Of a stretch of 64,000 nt of DNA, positions 50,346-63,599 are shown piece after piece. The stretch spans positions 19,528,480 to 19,592,479 of the forward strand of contig CM051034.1 in NCBI GenBank assembly GCA_027627225.1, read 5' to 3'. The DNA is from Congeria kusceri (Eukaryota; Mollusca; Bivalvia; Myida; Dreissenidae). The position numbers were made by a program, and so were the translations under genes. Positions within the stretch are counted from its first letter, which is position 1. Each line of letters opens with the position of its first letter. The notes below the pieces were generated by a model. The model searched no databases and had not been told where the DNA came from. It was given only the letters and a program-made list of their open reading frames with translations.

Positions 50346-50639
50346 TACATTAACCAGCACGTCCAGTATCAGTGGTTTCAGCCAATCTCCAGAATAGAAA
50401 TTGGACTGGTTCAGAAGATAGCTTATGCAATCCTTACCTTCAGTAACTTCCACGTGACCATAACCAGATCACGTGTAATGATGTAAATTATGGTGGACAC
50501 GCAGAGGAAAACAACATGGACATGGTAAAATCTGGTCATTGTAACATTTTAGCTATCTTTTTATACGTTTAGCTCTCAATATACTCACAAATGTATATGA
50601 ACGCATAATGCAATATTTCTGGGGTAGTATTATAAAATA

Positions 50640-51530
50640 ACTAGAAATGTGTCCGCAGACACGGATGCCCCCACCTATGCAGCCATTTCTATATGGCGCC
50701 GCTTTTTCTGTATGCATACAAATAAATTTGCACAAAGATAATTGTCGTTTTATATTTTACTTTCTGCTAATGTATTCTCTTATTGTGTGAAGTAATTTGG
50801 ATATCACAAAATAGTTTTAGTCCTGACAAAAAAATCAATAAAGGGTAGTAATTACAATTTTAAGGCAATTATGAGTTATGGTTCTTGTATGTTTCACTTA
50901 CTATTGCTATCATAAATCATTCTGTGCAAAATCAACAAAATGCTTTTCATCATTTTTGAATCATGCTTTGCACACTCCTGAATTAACGGAAGTAATTCAC
51001 TAACTTCACAAGTCAGGTTTGTGCATGCAACACATCATCTAGTGATTGTGATCATTTCTGCCAATTTATCTGAAAATCCCTGCATGCATGACAATATTAT
51101 GCTCTGGAAAATTACTTGACTTTTGACCTTGATTTATGACCTTGACCTTTCAGCTACAGACATGGTTCTTGAAAGCCATATGCCGTATCATAATGCTTAC
51201 CACTTCTGCCAAGTTATTTGAAAAAATTTCATGCCGGACTAAATTGTGCTCAAATGGATGGTAATAAGGGTTTCTCTCCTGATAATGTCTCTGGAGTTTC
51301 ATTATTCTTATATCCAGACAAAATCCATGGACTTAATTCTTATACTTGACCTTTGACCTGTTAGTGACCTTGACCTTGGACCTAGTTTTTGCGGAAGACA
51401 CATCATCTTATAATAGTAATCACTTCTGCCCAGTTATTTGAAAATCCTTCAATGCTGGACAGAGTTATTGCCTGGATAAGAATCTTAACATATATACATA
51501 TATTTGACCTTTACCGGTATGTTAAGAGAA
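50640..51530. repeat. Dispersed repeat with TTGACCTTGACC units
   Basis: Opens with GAAATGTGTCCGCAGACACG and GATGCCCCCAC, a terminus I associate with bivalve repeats. The interior has loosely repeated blocks with TTGACCTTTGACCT-type text, CACTTCTGCCAAGTTATTTG and TGAAAATCCTTCATGC (three to four copies). Non-coding. Confidence 0.5.
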
Positions 51531-51536
51531 GGTCGA

Positions 51537-51620
51537 TCAAACCGTGTTGGTCCGCAAAGCAGCCGGGTTGGTCCGTGTAGCAGCCGTGTTGTTCCGTACT
51601 GCACCGTGTTGGTACCGTGC
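51537..51620. repeat. ~21-nt repeats of CCGTGTTGGTCCG
   Basis: Four consecutive units: CCGTGTTGGTCCGCAAAGCAG, a CCGGGTTGGTCCG unit, a CCGTGTTGTTCCG unit and a CCGTGTTGGTACCG unit. They lie just 3' (on the minus strand) of a SINE head. Confidence 0.65.
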
Positions 51621-51639
51621 TTGTCCGGGGCTAATCAAT

Positions 51640-51800
51640 ACATTATTTCCAACAAGTTGTAGACACGGACCCCGGATACAAGACGGTGTCATATTGGACA
51701 TTCAAGGACACACCACGTTTCATAGCGGAGCTACTCGAACTCACGATCCTCGGATTGCCAGTCCAGCGCTCTACCAACTGAGCTAGCCGGCCAGGCTAGG
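51640..51800 (-). mobile_element. tRNA-derived SINE head
   Basis: From about 51798 on the minus strand, GCCGGCTAGCTCAGTTGGTA (intact A box) precedes GAGCGCTGGACTGGCAATCC and GGATCGTGAGTTCGAGTAGC (B-box-like). The anticodon loop is CTGGCAA. The body ATTGGACATTCAAGG-like text follows (read on the plus strand at 51690-51706). Confidence 0.7.
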
Positions 51801-51827
51801 AATGTCAATCTATGGGCAGTGGTTTCG

Positions 51828-51905
51828 ATAATAATAATAATATTATTATTATTGTTATTATAATTATAATTATAATAATTATTATTATTATTATTATTTA
51901 TATTT
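51828..51905. repeat. (ATT/AAT)n microsatellite
   Basis: AT-rich trinucleotide tract that switches from AAT to ATT units, giving a near-palindrome. Next to the SINE head. Confidence 0.85.
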
Positions 51906-51964
51906 AGCTCGACCATTCACCGAATAGTTTGAGCTATGCTACTCATCTCTTCGTCGGCGTCGGC

Positions 51965-52475
51965 GTATTAATGCTCTTGTTAAGGTTTGCGTGCAACAAC
52001 TCCATATCTGTGTACCTACTACAGATATTCAATTAAAACTTCACACATGTCCTACGGGTCATTATGTAAGGTCACTGACGAAGGCCCATAACTCTGAACT
52101 GCACTTTAACAGAAATATACCAATTTTTCTACTTAGAAACTTCAGGTTAAAGTTTGCGCGCAACAACTCCATATCTCTATATTTACTAAAAATATTCAAT
52201 TAAAACGTCACACATGTCTCCAAGGCCGTTATATGAGGTCTCTGGCCAAGACCCATAATTGTGACCAGCATTTTAGCAGAATTATGACCCTATTTGTACT
52301 TGCAGAAAAATCAGGCTAAGGATTGCGTGCAACAAATACATATCTCTGTAACTACTACAGATATTCAATTGAAACTTCACACGTGTCGTTGGGGTCATTA
52401 TGTTAGGTCACGACCAAGGACCATTACTCTGACCTGCAATTAAGCAGAATTATTATTAATACTATTATAATAAAT
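51965..52475. repeat. Tandem repeat, ~175-bp period, three units
   Basis: TGCGTGCAACAACTCCATAT recurs at about 51989, 52156 and 52324, each followed by AGATATTCAATTAAAAC and CACACATGTC. Diverged and non-coding. Confidence 0.75.
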
Positions 52476-52479
52476 CAAT

Positions 52480-53800
52480 ATAAATTTCACATACTACACC
52501 GTTATTGATGGGGACATTTATATTGGCGACTTTGCTAAATAGACATTTTGATCCAGCTTGGTCTGCATGCACGCACAGCAACGGATCCCATACTCCTGTA
52601 CAATTGTTACCAATAATGACTATTTCATGTTTCTAATGTTATCAATGAGAAAAATTGAAATTGCTTATCATATTTCAAAGAAGTTAACAAATATGTGATT
52701 AACAATAGCATTAAAAACCACATTTGTATGTGTTATCCGAATAAGTGTTAATAGTCCGAATATTTAGCTACGGTAATATTTGGTATGTTTGAATAATCAC
52801 ATTTAATTCAATAAAATGATAAAATGTAACTTAGGTACCCAAACTGGAACTTAATGGGCAAATAACATGGCAAGTTCAGTTAACTAATGGAATAATAACA
52901 TGCTCTTTACATTTGGCTGTCTGCACATACTTTCAGACCTGTATGTAACTAAACAATTACTCCAGTGTAACTTATAAAATTAGTACAGTACTGCATATAC
53001 CTTGAGTAATTAAACTATTTCAGTTAAAGTGCAGTACAAACTGAATATGTAAAATAATATAACAGAAGTAGTATGTACCGTACCTCGGCGCCCCGCATCT
53101 CCTATACTTAGATTTCCACCTTTCTTTTGGAGTATCTATGTTCTCTGCAATTTGTTCTTCAAATGATCAAATTCTAGTAACCACTATCTTGTCACCATTG
53201 CTGTATTTTTAAAAAGAACATTGTGTTTGGACCAGCGTAAGTTCGGAGAAAAAGGAATGCATGCCTATTGTTAAATTGCGTATTAACCGTTACCCCATCC
53301 ACTGGTAACACATATTATATTCTAAATGACCTCAGACCTTGTCCAAAACTGCCAAGATATGTTGATATGGCATTTCTTCATCGTATAAGCTCAAATTTTA
53401 AGTAATTTGGCGATATATATATTTGATGCAACAAAACGAAAAGTACATACATTGCTTAAATCGGAATTAAACCCCATTTGTCTTCAAAATTATGCAATGT
53501 ATTTAAGAGCACGGGCCAACTATTATAAAAACCTCTCTTTGTTTATGTATTCCAACATACTAGTGATAGTTCTGAACATTCAAAACATTCTGATCGTCAA
53601 ATACACACTGCTGGTAAGTATTAATGAGTGAGGGGGTATTTTTCACAATGTTGGCGGCCATCTTGGATTGCACAGTTTCCCAAGCCGGAAGATTTGGGAA
53701 CTTTGTGGTTTTAAATACTACAAGCATTGAACTAAATGATGGTACACGTTTTATTTCTGTTGTAATTTTGTCCGGGTTTTGCATATTTTCAACCCCAACA
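52480..53800. other. No gene seen
   Basis: Non-coding sequence. Overlapping opposite frames at 53560-53821 show no family motif. A GGCGGCCATCTTGG word occurs at 53651. Confidence 0.35.
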
Positions 53801-53929
53801 GCCTTGACTAACAATTATTGATCGGCATTAGGCAAGCGTCTGGGAGGTTAAAACTGGTTCCAAAATATCAATCAATAAACGCCGTAGTTTACAGTGACAA
53901 TTACTGTGCCAACAATATCTAAAAAACTA

Positions 53930-56440
53930 GAGGGCCACGATGGCCCTAAGTCGCTCACCTGAGTTTAAGGATCATAATGGCTTATAACAAGAGGGCCAAA
54001 CGGCACTAAACCACTTTTCTGAGTATAAAGATCTGGGCCTTGCAGTATCAGGAGAAGAATTGTATAGTCTATATAAACCATGTGACCCACAGGGCGTGGC
54101 CACTTTCTACCCCAGGGGCATAATTTGAACAATATTTTTAGTGAACAATGTTTCAAGCCAAATATGAAAACTGGGCCTTTCTGTTTCAGAAGGAGAAGAT
54201 TTTTAAAGCCCACTTTCCAAATCAGTCTTTAGAAACGATGTGACCCCGGGGTGTGCCTTCTTTTTTACCCCAAGGGCATAATTTGAAAAAATATTGTACA
54301 GCAACACTATACAATGTTACATACAAAATATGAAACCTCAGGGCTTTACGGTTTCAGAGGAGAAGATTGTTTAAGTCCACTTGCCGTATAAGTCTAAAGA
54401 AACGATGTGACCCCCAGGGCGTGGCTAGGTTTGATTCCAGGGTCGTAATTTGAACAATCTTTGTAGAGGAATACTTTACAATGTTACATATAAAATACGA
54501 AACATCCGGGCCTTGCGCTTTCAGAGGAGAAGATTTTTGAAATCATTTTGCTGCTAAAGTCTATATAAACCATGTGACCCCCCGGGACATGGCCAGTTTT
54601 GAACCAAGGGGCATCATTTGAACAATCTGTGTAGAGGACTACTATACAAGTTTACCAGCCAAATATGAAACCTTTGATCCTTGCGGTTTCAGAGGAGAAG
54701 ATTTTTAAAGTCATTTTTCTATTTAAGTCTATATAAACCATGTGATCACTGGGGCGTGGCCAGTTTTCACCCCAAAGGCATCATTTGAACAATCTTTGTA
54801 GAGGACCACTATACAATGTTACATACCAAATACAAAACCTGTGGGCCTTGCAGTTTCATAGATTTTTAAAGTCATATTGCTATTTAAGTCTATATTAACC
54901 ATGTGACCTCCGGGGCGTGACCAGTTTTGACCCCTGGGGCATCATTTGAATAATCTTTGTAGATGACCACTATACAATGTTATATAACAAATATGAAATC
55001 TCTGGTCCTTGCAGTTTCAGAGGAGACGATTTTTCAAGTGATTCTGCTATTTAAGTCTATAAAAACCATGAGACCGCCGGGGCGTGGCCAGTTTTCACCC
55101 CATCATTATAACAATCTTTGAAGGGGACCACTATACAATGTTACATACCAAATATGAAACGTCTGGGCCTTGCGGTTTCAGAGGAAAAAATGTTTAAAGT
55201 CATTTGCTACTTAAGTCTATATAAACCATGTGACCCCCGGGGCATGGCCAGGTTTGACCTCATGGGCATCATTTGAACAATCTTTGTAGAGGACCACTTT
55301 ACAATGTTGCATACCAAACATAAAACCTCTTGGCCTTGCAGTTTCTAAGGGGAAGATTTTTAAAGTCATATTGCTATTGAAGTGTATATAAACAATGTGA
55401 CCCCCGGGGTGTGGCCAGTTTTGACCACAGGGGCATCATTTGAACAATCTTTTTAGAGCACAACTTCACAATGTTACATACCGAATATTAAACCTCTGGG
55501 CCTTGCGGTTTCAGAGGAAAAGATTTTTAAAGTCATATTGCTATTTAAGTCTATATAAACCATGTGAACCCCGAGGCGTGGCCACTTTTTAACCCAGGGG
55601 CATCATTTGATCAATCTTTGTAGAGGACCACTATACAATGTTACCAACTAAATACGAAACCTCTGGGCCTTGCGGTTTTAGAGCAGAAGATTTTTAAAGT
55701 CATTTTACTATTTAAGTCTGTATGAACAATGTGGCCCCTGGGGCGTGGCCAGTTTTTACTCCAGGTGAATCATTTGAACATTCTTTGTAGAGGACCACTA
55801 TACAATGTTATATACTAAATGTTAAACCTCTGGGCCCTGCATTTTCTGAGGAGAAGATGTTTGAAGTCACTTTGCTATTCAAGTCTACATAAACCATATG
55901 ACCCCCGAGGCTTGGTCAGTTTTGACCCCAGGGGCATCATTTGAACACTCTTTGTTGAGGACCACCATACAATGTTACATACCAAATATCAAACCTCTGG
56001 ACCAGGCGGTTTCAGAGGAGAAGATCTTAAAAGTCATTTTGCTATTTAAGTCTATAGAAATCATGTGACCCCGGGGCGTGGCCAGTTTTGACCCCAGAGC
56101 AATAACTTGAACAATCTTTGTAGAGGACCACTACACAATGTCACATATCAAATATGAAAGCTCTGCGCCATGCAGTTTCAGAGGAGATTTTTTTTAAGTT
56201 TTCACTTTTTAAATCTATGTTTTGCTCTGGTGACCTACATATGCAGCGGACCAAAACGATTTGAACAACCTTGAAAGAGGCTCACCCAAGGATCATTCCT
56301 GTGAAGTTTCATGAAAATCTGCCATGCGGTTTAGGAGGAGATGATGATTGAATGAAAATGTTTACACACGACGGACGACGGAGAAAAGGCGATCACAAAA
56401 GCCCACCATGAGCACGTTGTGCTCAGGTGAGCTAAAACGT
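53930..56440. mobile_element. AGAGGGCC...CTCAGGTGAG element with ~165-bp tandem core
   Basis: The left end AGAGGGCCACGATGGCCCTA then TCGCTCACCTGAG is mirrored on the right by CTCAGGTGAGCTAAAAC. The core repeats about 13 times a ~165-bp unit with CCATGTGACCCCCGGGGCGT, GGCATCATTTGAACAATCTT, GAGGACCACTATACAATGTT and GGGCCTTGCGGTTTCAGAGG. A second diverged left end starts at 53988. Absent from the matching point of copy A (about 29440), so it is an insertion. No protein frame. Confidence 0.8.
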
Positions 56441-56550
56441 AAAAGCGTGAATAAGTTGTCATTAAAATGCAGATGGTCACCAATCAATTTCAATCAATAA
56501 CTATCTAATACTCACATGGTGAAAATATATTACATTTTATATTTGTTGGT

Positions 56551-56671
56551 TTCGGTAGAATATCGATGTTAATCCACGAGTGATCATAGAAAATTATATT
56601 TTCACAAGTGGCGAGTTAAAGTATGCTTTTTCTATAATCACGAGTGAATCAAAAATCGATATTCTGTCGAA
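56551..56671. repeat. Imperfect inverted repeat
   Basis: TTCGGTAGAATATCGATGTT and ATCCACGAGTGATCATAGAAAA on the left mirror TTTTCTATAATCACGAGTGA and AATCGATATTCTGTCGAA on the right. Probably part of a MITE-like element continuing to about 57070. A short piece from within it (CTATAAATCACTGGAAAGCA) recurs at 57356. Confidence 0.65.
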
Positions 56672-57871
56672 CCCTACAAATGTTCTGTTTATCGTATGCT
56701 TTTTACGCAGTTTGTTACATTTTATGAAAATCGCGGGAATTATAACGTCATGACCTCACAAGTTTGAACCCGGCATCGTTGACGGACAGTTTCATTTACT
56801 AGTACTGTATTAAATAGGGAACCAGTGTAAAACAGTGAATATTACCGAAGTGGTACGTTTCACTGTTTAAAAAACAGTGAATTACCCAATTTTATTTAAC
56901 CGATGTTTCCCTATAAATCACTGGAAAGCATTAAATAAATATATGTATTTCATTTTGTGTTTTAACTTCAAAAATTAATCATTTGAATGCTATACTCCAG
57001 ACTGAACATTTATATACTGTTCACGTGATGAACTGCACTCGTTTATTTGCGAAGCGAGATTTATTGCAAGTAGGACAAGGGTTTTGCATATAAGATAATT
57101 ATAAATTTCCATATGAAGGGTTAAATTACCACCATAAGCATTGATGAAAAATTTAACGTAATTAGAAATTTAAGATTACATAGAGGATTTTTGTTAACAT
57201 CAACACATTTTCTTGCTATTTTATGTTTTTTCCCACTGCTTTTTTTACATTTAAAATGGATTGAACTGGAAAATTTCGCAGGACTCAAAATAATGATTAC
57301 TATGTAATTTTCAGTTTTTAGATAGTGAATAACCAATTATTTCACTAATATTTCCCTATAAATCACTGGAAAGCATAAAATAAACTTTGTTTAGATCTAC
57401 TATACGACGTAGGTGTTAGTTACCTTATGTAGCTCTTTGTTATTAGCTCTCGTTATCAATGCCATTTATGATGTTTCACAATGACTTGTAAAACTAAAGC
57501 AGTTAGACCATGTAAAATTATCTGCCTGTGACTTCAATACATCATGCGAGAGCATATCGCTTTACCCTCGAAAACACCATTAATAAGACGATTCCTTTTT
57601 ACCACATTATACTCAGACTTGTGCATTATTACCTTGCAATACACCCGCAGTATTTTATACCGGTACAGAAGACCACGTTTCCCAAAACTTGCACGTGGTT
57701 ATTTGAACGTCGAACGTCATCTTTCGGTTGGTACGCCTGCACTTACAAAGTCGTACACCATTCTGTCATACAAACCCACTTTCCGCCTTTGTTGGCCAGT
57801 GAATAGCTCCTAATACATCACAGCCGCGTCCATTTACTCAGCTAGATTGAGAACAAACGGCAATTAAGGCC

Positions 57872-57921
57872 TCATAATTGATACAAATAGTCGACATTCA
57901 GTCGCTATCAATTATGAGGAA
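57872..57921. repeat. Short perfect inverted repeat
   Basis: CCTCATAATTGATA at the left and TATCAATTATGAGG at the right, 14 bases each, with a ~22-base loop. Within copy B and absent from the matching place in copy A. Confidence 0.7.
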
Positions 57922-58470
57922 GTGAATGGATGTTCGGTGCAACAGGTAATTAGTAAGCTGACAGTTTTCGCAAGATGTATGTTCAAACATAAACCTTCAA
58001 ATGGCAAATTGGTTAAAAAAAATATATAACACATGATGCACACTAAACAACAACAAATTTTATTAGCATACAAGCATATAAACAACGCTACCATCGGGCG
58101 TTGAACGGATAACGGTTACATAAATATGTGAAAAAAAGATTTTGAAGAGATAAAAATGTTTAATTGTTTGTTGCATAATTTCGCATGATTCAGCGTGGCG
58201 TGATTAATCTATCATGGATTTGCCAGTTTAACCATTGCGTTCATAACCGCATGAATGCAACCAATATTAAATTAAATCCTTAAAACAAAAACAGATTTTG
58301 GATGACGACGAAATTAATCAGAAGGTTTAAATGTCGGTTAATTTTAATGTAAAGAATAAATGGATGAACGCACAGCATACGTTCTTTTGCATTATATGTA
58401 ACGTTTTCATGAAAGGAATGGCAGTGGATTTAAAACCGTAAATATCTGTACAAATACATAATCATTTATT

Positions 58471-59120
58471 CAGTTTGATGTGAAATGCATTATGTATATC
58501 GGATTGACGTTAAACTCACATCGATATGCGCAGCGTATTACCATTTCACTAGCACTGTTATTATTATTTATTTACATATGAACTTATTAATATGTTTTAT
58601 GCATATATCACAGTTTTTTTGTATTATTTGTAGTTATCACATAAACATGACATTTTATTTATCAATAAGATTTATATGCCACAATTCCAATTGTATTATC
58701 GATACAATTCTTTTTATTCGGCCAAAGTTGACATGCACTAATCTGATCAAACTTACATTTATTTAACAGTTTTCTGTACAGACAACTATTTGTACCATAC
58801 TAGAATAAGTATTTTAGCCTTGAACACTACTACACATCTATTGAGGAATTAAATGCTAATTAAAGAAAAAAAATGTTTCGTCTAAATAAATAATCCAAAG
58901 CAAGGTAGTTTCATACGTTGTATATTTATTAACAGCAACGGTTGTCGATTTCAAGGAATTAAATCTCCACTTTAAAGAAATAATATACATACATTACATT
59001 CGTATCATAATATGTGTATTCATAAAATGATTTTCATTTATTTTTGCTCATGTTCAACAGGTAAATATGCACAACCACATCTTGAAAACGATGCACAATG
59101 AAATGCACAGAGTAATAATA
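58471..59120. other. No gene seen
   Basis: AT-rich sequence between copy B of the duplication and the second LINE. The open frame at 58485-58766 has no motif. Confidence 0.35.
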
Positions 59121-60790
59121 GAACAGAACAGAACAGAATATTTTATTCAGTTACTTGAACATATATACATGTTCCTCATAACATGATCCAATGCATAACA
59201 ATTATAAACACATGACAACGTATAATATATGTACATATATACACACTTTATAACAGAAGAATTTTAACAAACACGTAGTTAATAATTCAATAGTTCTATA
59301 TGAATATCAAACAGTAGATATATAGTAAATTACAACGTAGTTTATAAACAAGATTCACTCCCCGAGGAGGGACTTATAAGTTATAGACGAAAAAGTACGA
59401 AAGAAGAATGACAAATTTGTACAAAAGAAAACAACAAATGAGTAGTTATTGGACGAAATTGATCATAATTTTTCGTCTGTTAAAAGCATGGTATATATAT
59501 TTACAAAGGTTTAATATAGTTTTATAGCTTTTAGATTTAAATAAATTTATAAATTTGACCATACTGGGCTTAGTAAATAATAATATTTACTAATATATTT
59601 TTTACGAATATCTATATACAGTGGGCAGATACATATAAAATGGTACTCGTCCTCAATATCATTTTTATTACAAAAAGTACAATATCTGTTACAATGTTCG
59701 ATTCTGTTATTACCATGACGTCCTGTTTCGATTTTTAATTGGTGAGATGACAATCTCAATTTGGATAATACAATGCGATATCTTAGTGGAACTCTATCAA
59801 GGTAACATTCAAATTCATAGTCAGTTTTAAACAATTTATACGTGCACATAGATCTACTAATATTTATGGCTGTATACCACGATTGTTTGAATTGATCGTG
59901 TAGTCTTTGTTTAAATTCTATATGGAAACTTTTCTCGTTAACTGAATGCGGTGTAATCCAAACATATGAAAATCCATTGCTATCTAACAGAGACTTAACA
60001 TCAGTTAGCCAGTTAGATTTGCCTTTGTTAAAATCATCTAGCAACGCTTGGTACAACCGATTAATAATAATATTGTGACTATTTAATAACGTTAGCCAGT
60101 ATTTTATTATGCGTGTGTGACTATTGATATGAAGTGGGAATCGGCCAAGTTCACCGTATATTGCCATTGTACATGTAGATTGTTTAACTTTAAGAAGATT
60201 TTTACAAAATTTCAAATGAATTCGCTCTACTTTTGTGGATTTGCCAAATCCCCATACTTCGCAACCATAACTCAAAACTGATCCTACAAATGCGTCAAAT
60301 AATTGACATATGGTACTAGGTTTTAAAAGGGCTGTTTTGATATTACTCATAAGAGTATTAAGAGCTTTCAGTCCTTTACCAGAAATGGTTTCGCAATTCA
60401 GAACGAAGCTACATGTATAATTAAAAACAGTTCCTAAATAGTTAAAATCATCTACAACTTCTAACGGGATATTATTGTAAACCCATTTTTCTTCATGTTT
60501 TAAAGGACCTCGTTTTCTAAATACTACGACTTTGCTTTTGTCGGGGTTAACCTCAAGTCCCCATGAATTACAGTAAATTTGTAGACGATTTAGACTGTTG
60601 GAGATCTGCTGCAGTTTTCGCGAGGATAACCATATCACCTGCAAATAGCATCAAGATAAAAGTCAAATCATCTATCGATAGGTCACTATTAATATCATCA
60701 CAGGAATAATTCGAGATCTTCTAGGAAGAGAGAAAATAGTATCGGCGACATTACTTCGCCTTGTTTTAAACCTACAGCGACTTACAACTT
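59121..60790 (-). pseudogene. 5'-truncated LINE reverse transcriptase, second copy
   Basis: Minus strand. VGLKQGEVMSPILFSLFLED (about 60778-60719) is the RT GLxQGxxxSPxLF block. A frame change follows near 60705, then LTFILMLFAGDMVILAKTAA, where the catalytic FADD reads FAGD (60645-60634). After a one-base loss near 60602 the 365-residue frame runs through NPDKSKVVVFRKRGPL, DFNYLGTVF and SYGCEVWGF, and a C-terminal CTFCNKNDIEDEYHFICICP zinc motif. The 3' end has AATAAA and TCTGT pentamers at 59121-59150. It is the same kind of LINE as 40556-41983, longer but inactive. Confidence 0.88.
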
Positions 60791-61260
60791 GCAGCAAGGG
60801 TGTGTCTGCCTTGTAACAAACATCTATCTAAGTAGATAAACAATGAACAGTACATCAATTAACAAACACCGAACTGGCTATGCCAATGTCTATAAAATTC
60901 AAATCCAATAAATTAAAATTAATTTGTTTGTAAATAATAATCATATGTTTAAATGCTTCAAATACCCCTCACTCCCAGGTACTAACACTTGATCAAGGCA
61001 AGTATTCAACAATATGTTAAACAAATAACCGATACACATACCGCACACTTAATAAAAAATTATCATTATTAATTTTTATTCACACTTAAATGTTTTGTGA
61101 ATAATTCTGGGCCAAGTGTGAGATTTGGGCGCCCGTAAACCGGTTTAAACTTTGTATTGACAGTTCCAAGGCGGTTACCAACGATTTATTCATGCGTGTT
61201 TTGTTTGTTTTTTATGTATATAAATATGAAGCAAATATTAGTTGATTTACACAATTAGAA
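60791..61260. other. No gene seen
   Basis: AT-rich spacer between the LINE and the AGAGGGCC-type element. Confidence 0.35.
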
Positions 61261-61262
61261 CA

Positions 61263-63262
61263 AGAGGGCCATGATGGCACAAAGCGCTCTCCTCAGAACT
61301 GGTACAGATGAAGACCATACTACTGTGACAGGTTTGAAAATTCAAGTATCTGAACAATACGCAGAGGGGGATAGGATCAATTTTGATATAAAACATTGGT
61401 TAGTGTAATGGGCTAACTAAAGTACAAGTTGGGTAGTGGATGTGCGGTTTTTTGCTAATGGTTCTCAAATCATTTTTCTTGATATTCTTACCTGACCCCT
61501 TTTCATTAAGTCAGTGACAATTCTGGAAAATGCAAAAACAGTAGATTTTTATGTCTTTTTCACAGACAGTTTTGGAAAACTAATTGCAATGCAATAATTG
61601 CGATGGCTGTGCTATAAGGTAAAGTTTTGCATTTTCTTTTGAGAATTTTCTGTCCAATGATTATAAATTATGTTAATGCAGGCTCTGAAGCCATCTGATC
61701 AATGTTGCATGTTCAAATAACTGCATGCAAGGTTTGCAACTGTTGGAAAGCAAATTTTATCAATCAATGTTGCATGTTCAAATAACTGCATGCAAGGTAT
61801 GCAACTGTTGGAAAGCAAATTTTATCAATAAATTTTTATGGTCATACGCAAACTGTGTAAGTCTGGTCAACATTGAATAAACAAGAACTGACAGAGGACA
61901 GCGTGCTCGACTATTTCATTTGTTACATATTTTGGATAGTGGAAGGGGCATAAATTTGTTAAAATACAAAACTTTTAAGTGAAGCCTTGTTACCTGTATA
62001 GTTTATAAATTTTTGGAACAAAAACTTTAACCACAAAGTCTATGAAAACAGTATGCTAACTCTGTCAAAATACAAAACAGAGTTATAGCTAATGTAGCTC
62101 CTGATACTAGAGTTGATGACAAATGTAAGTTCCAAGTTTCAAATGAATAACTTATGTAGTTTTAAAGTTACTAAACTTTTGAATATAAACTATAAACAGA
62201 AAATCTAAGTGAAAAGGGGGCATAACTGTCAAAATACAAAATAGAGTTATGGGTAATGTTGCCCATGATACAAGAGTTCATGACAAAGGTTAGTTCCAAG
62301 TTAATAACTTATGTAGTTTTGAAGTTACCAAACTTTTAAATATAACCAGAAAATCTATGTGAAAAGGGGCATAACTCTGTCAAAATACAAAATGGAGTTA
62401 TTGGAAATGTTCACCCTGATACTGGAGTTGATGACACACGTATATTCCAAGTTTCAAGTGAATAGCTTTTGTATCATTGAAGTTACAAAACTTTTAAATA
62501 TAAACTTTAACTAGAAAATCTATGTGAAAAAGGGGCATAACTCTGTCAAAATACAAAACAGTTATAGGGAATGTTGCCCTTGATACTGGAGTTGATGACA
62601 AAGGTTATTCCAAGTTTCAAGTAAATAACTCATGTAGTTTTGAAGTTACAAAACTTTTGAATATAAACGTTAACCAGAAAATCTAAGTGAACAAGATTAG
62701 GTGTTTGATAAACACACATGCCCCCGGTAGCCCATTTCTTAGTCCAAATTAGGTCAAGGTCAAAGTGAGGTTGGGTGATATCGGTGGATTGGGAACGGTC
62801 ATAAGTAACAACTGTGTAAATATCTAAGTGTTGTAGTAAGCGGTGTTGGTGCTAGACGTAACGTCCAAATTAGGTCAAAGTAAGGTCGGGTGATATGGGT
62901 GGATAGGGAATGGTCATAAGCAAAAACTGTGTAAGTATCGAAGTGTTGTAGTTGGTGCTAGACAAAACGGTAAAATCTACTTAGCTTTGTCACGGACGGA
63001 AGGACTGAAAGACAGGACGATCACAAGATGCCGGGGGCATAAAAAGGGGCATAACTCTTTCAAAATATTAAACATAATTATGGGGAATGTTGCCCTTGAC
63101 ACTGGAGTTGATGACAAAGGTATATTCCAAGTTTCACGTGAATAACTTATGTTGTTTTGAAGTTACAAGACTTTTGAATAAAAACGTTAACCAAATTCAG
63201 ACGCGGGCACCGACTCCGGGGGTAGTAGGAAAGCTCACTTATTCTTCGAATAGTCGAGCTAA
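61263..63262. mobile_element. AGAGGGCC-type element with ~155-bp tandem units and a nested repeat
   Basis: Starts AGAGGGCCATGATGGCACAA and ends near AAGCTCACTTATTCTTCGAA + TAGTCGAGCTAAAA. The core repeats GGGGCATAACTCTGTCAAAA, GAGTTGATGACAAAGG, TTCCAAGTTTCAAGTG and ACTTTTGAATATAAAC five times (62050-62690 and 63045-63190). A different element, bounded by CATGCCCCCGG (about 62719) and CCGGGGGCAT (about 63031), is nested between units. Non-coding. Confidence 0.7.
61697..61835. repeat. 78-bp tandem duplication
   Basis: ATCAATGTTGCATGTTCAAA through GGAAAGCAAATTTTATCAAT occurs twice in a row with one change, inside the element above. Confidence 0.8.
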
Positions 63263-63299
63263 AAATCGTGTGTGCAAGCCAATCATTGACTTGTTGATT

Positions 63300-63590
63300 T
63301 TTTTCCAAACACAAGGGGCAATAACTCTGGTGTTTCTGGTCCGATCAAGCTTATATTGGACCTCACCTGTAGTATTATGTTAATAGACAATATGTGAAGA
63401 TTGGATGAAAAATGTGAAGTCTATCCTAAATAATGTCCATTTTTGTATATTTTTTTCACATACAAAGGGCAATAAATCTGGTGTTTCTTGCTCGATTTTT
63501 CTTATATTCGACTTCACCTTGAATCTTATGGTCACAGACAAACTGTGCCAGATTGGTGAAGATTGGATGAAAAATGAAGTTTCTATCATG
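63300..63590. repeat. Two ~160-bp tandem units
   Basis: GGGCAATAACTCTGGTGTTT at 63317 recurs as GGGCAATAAATCTGGTGTTT at 63468; each is followed by a CTTATATT-GACCTCACCT-like phrase and GAAGATTGGATGAAAAATG. Non-coding. Confidence 0.75.
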
Positions 63591-63599
63591 AATATAGAG

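Noticed and set aside
51731..51916. Open frame SSVGRALDWQSEDREFE
   Set aside because: It is the tRNA-derived SINE head read as protein.
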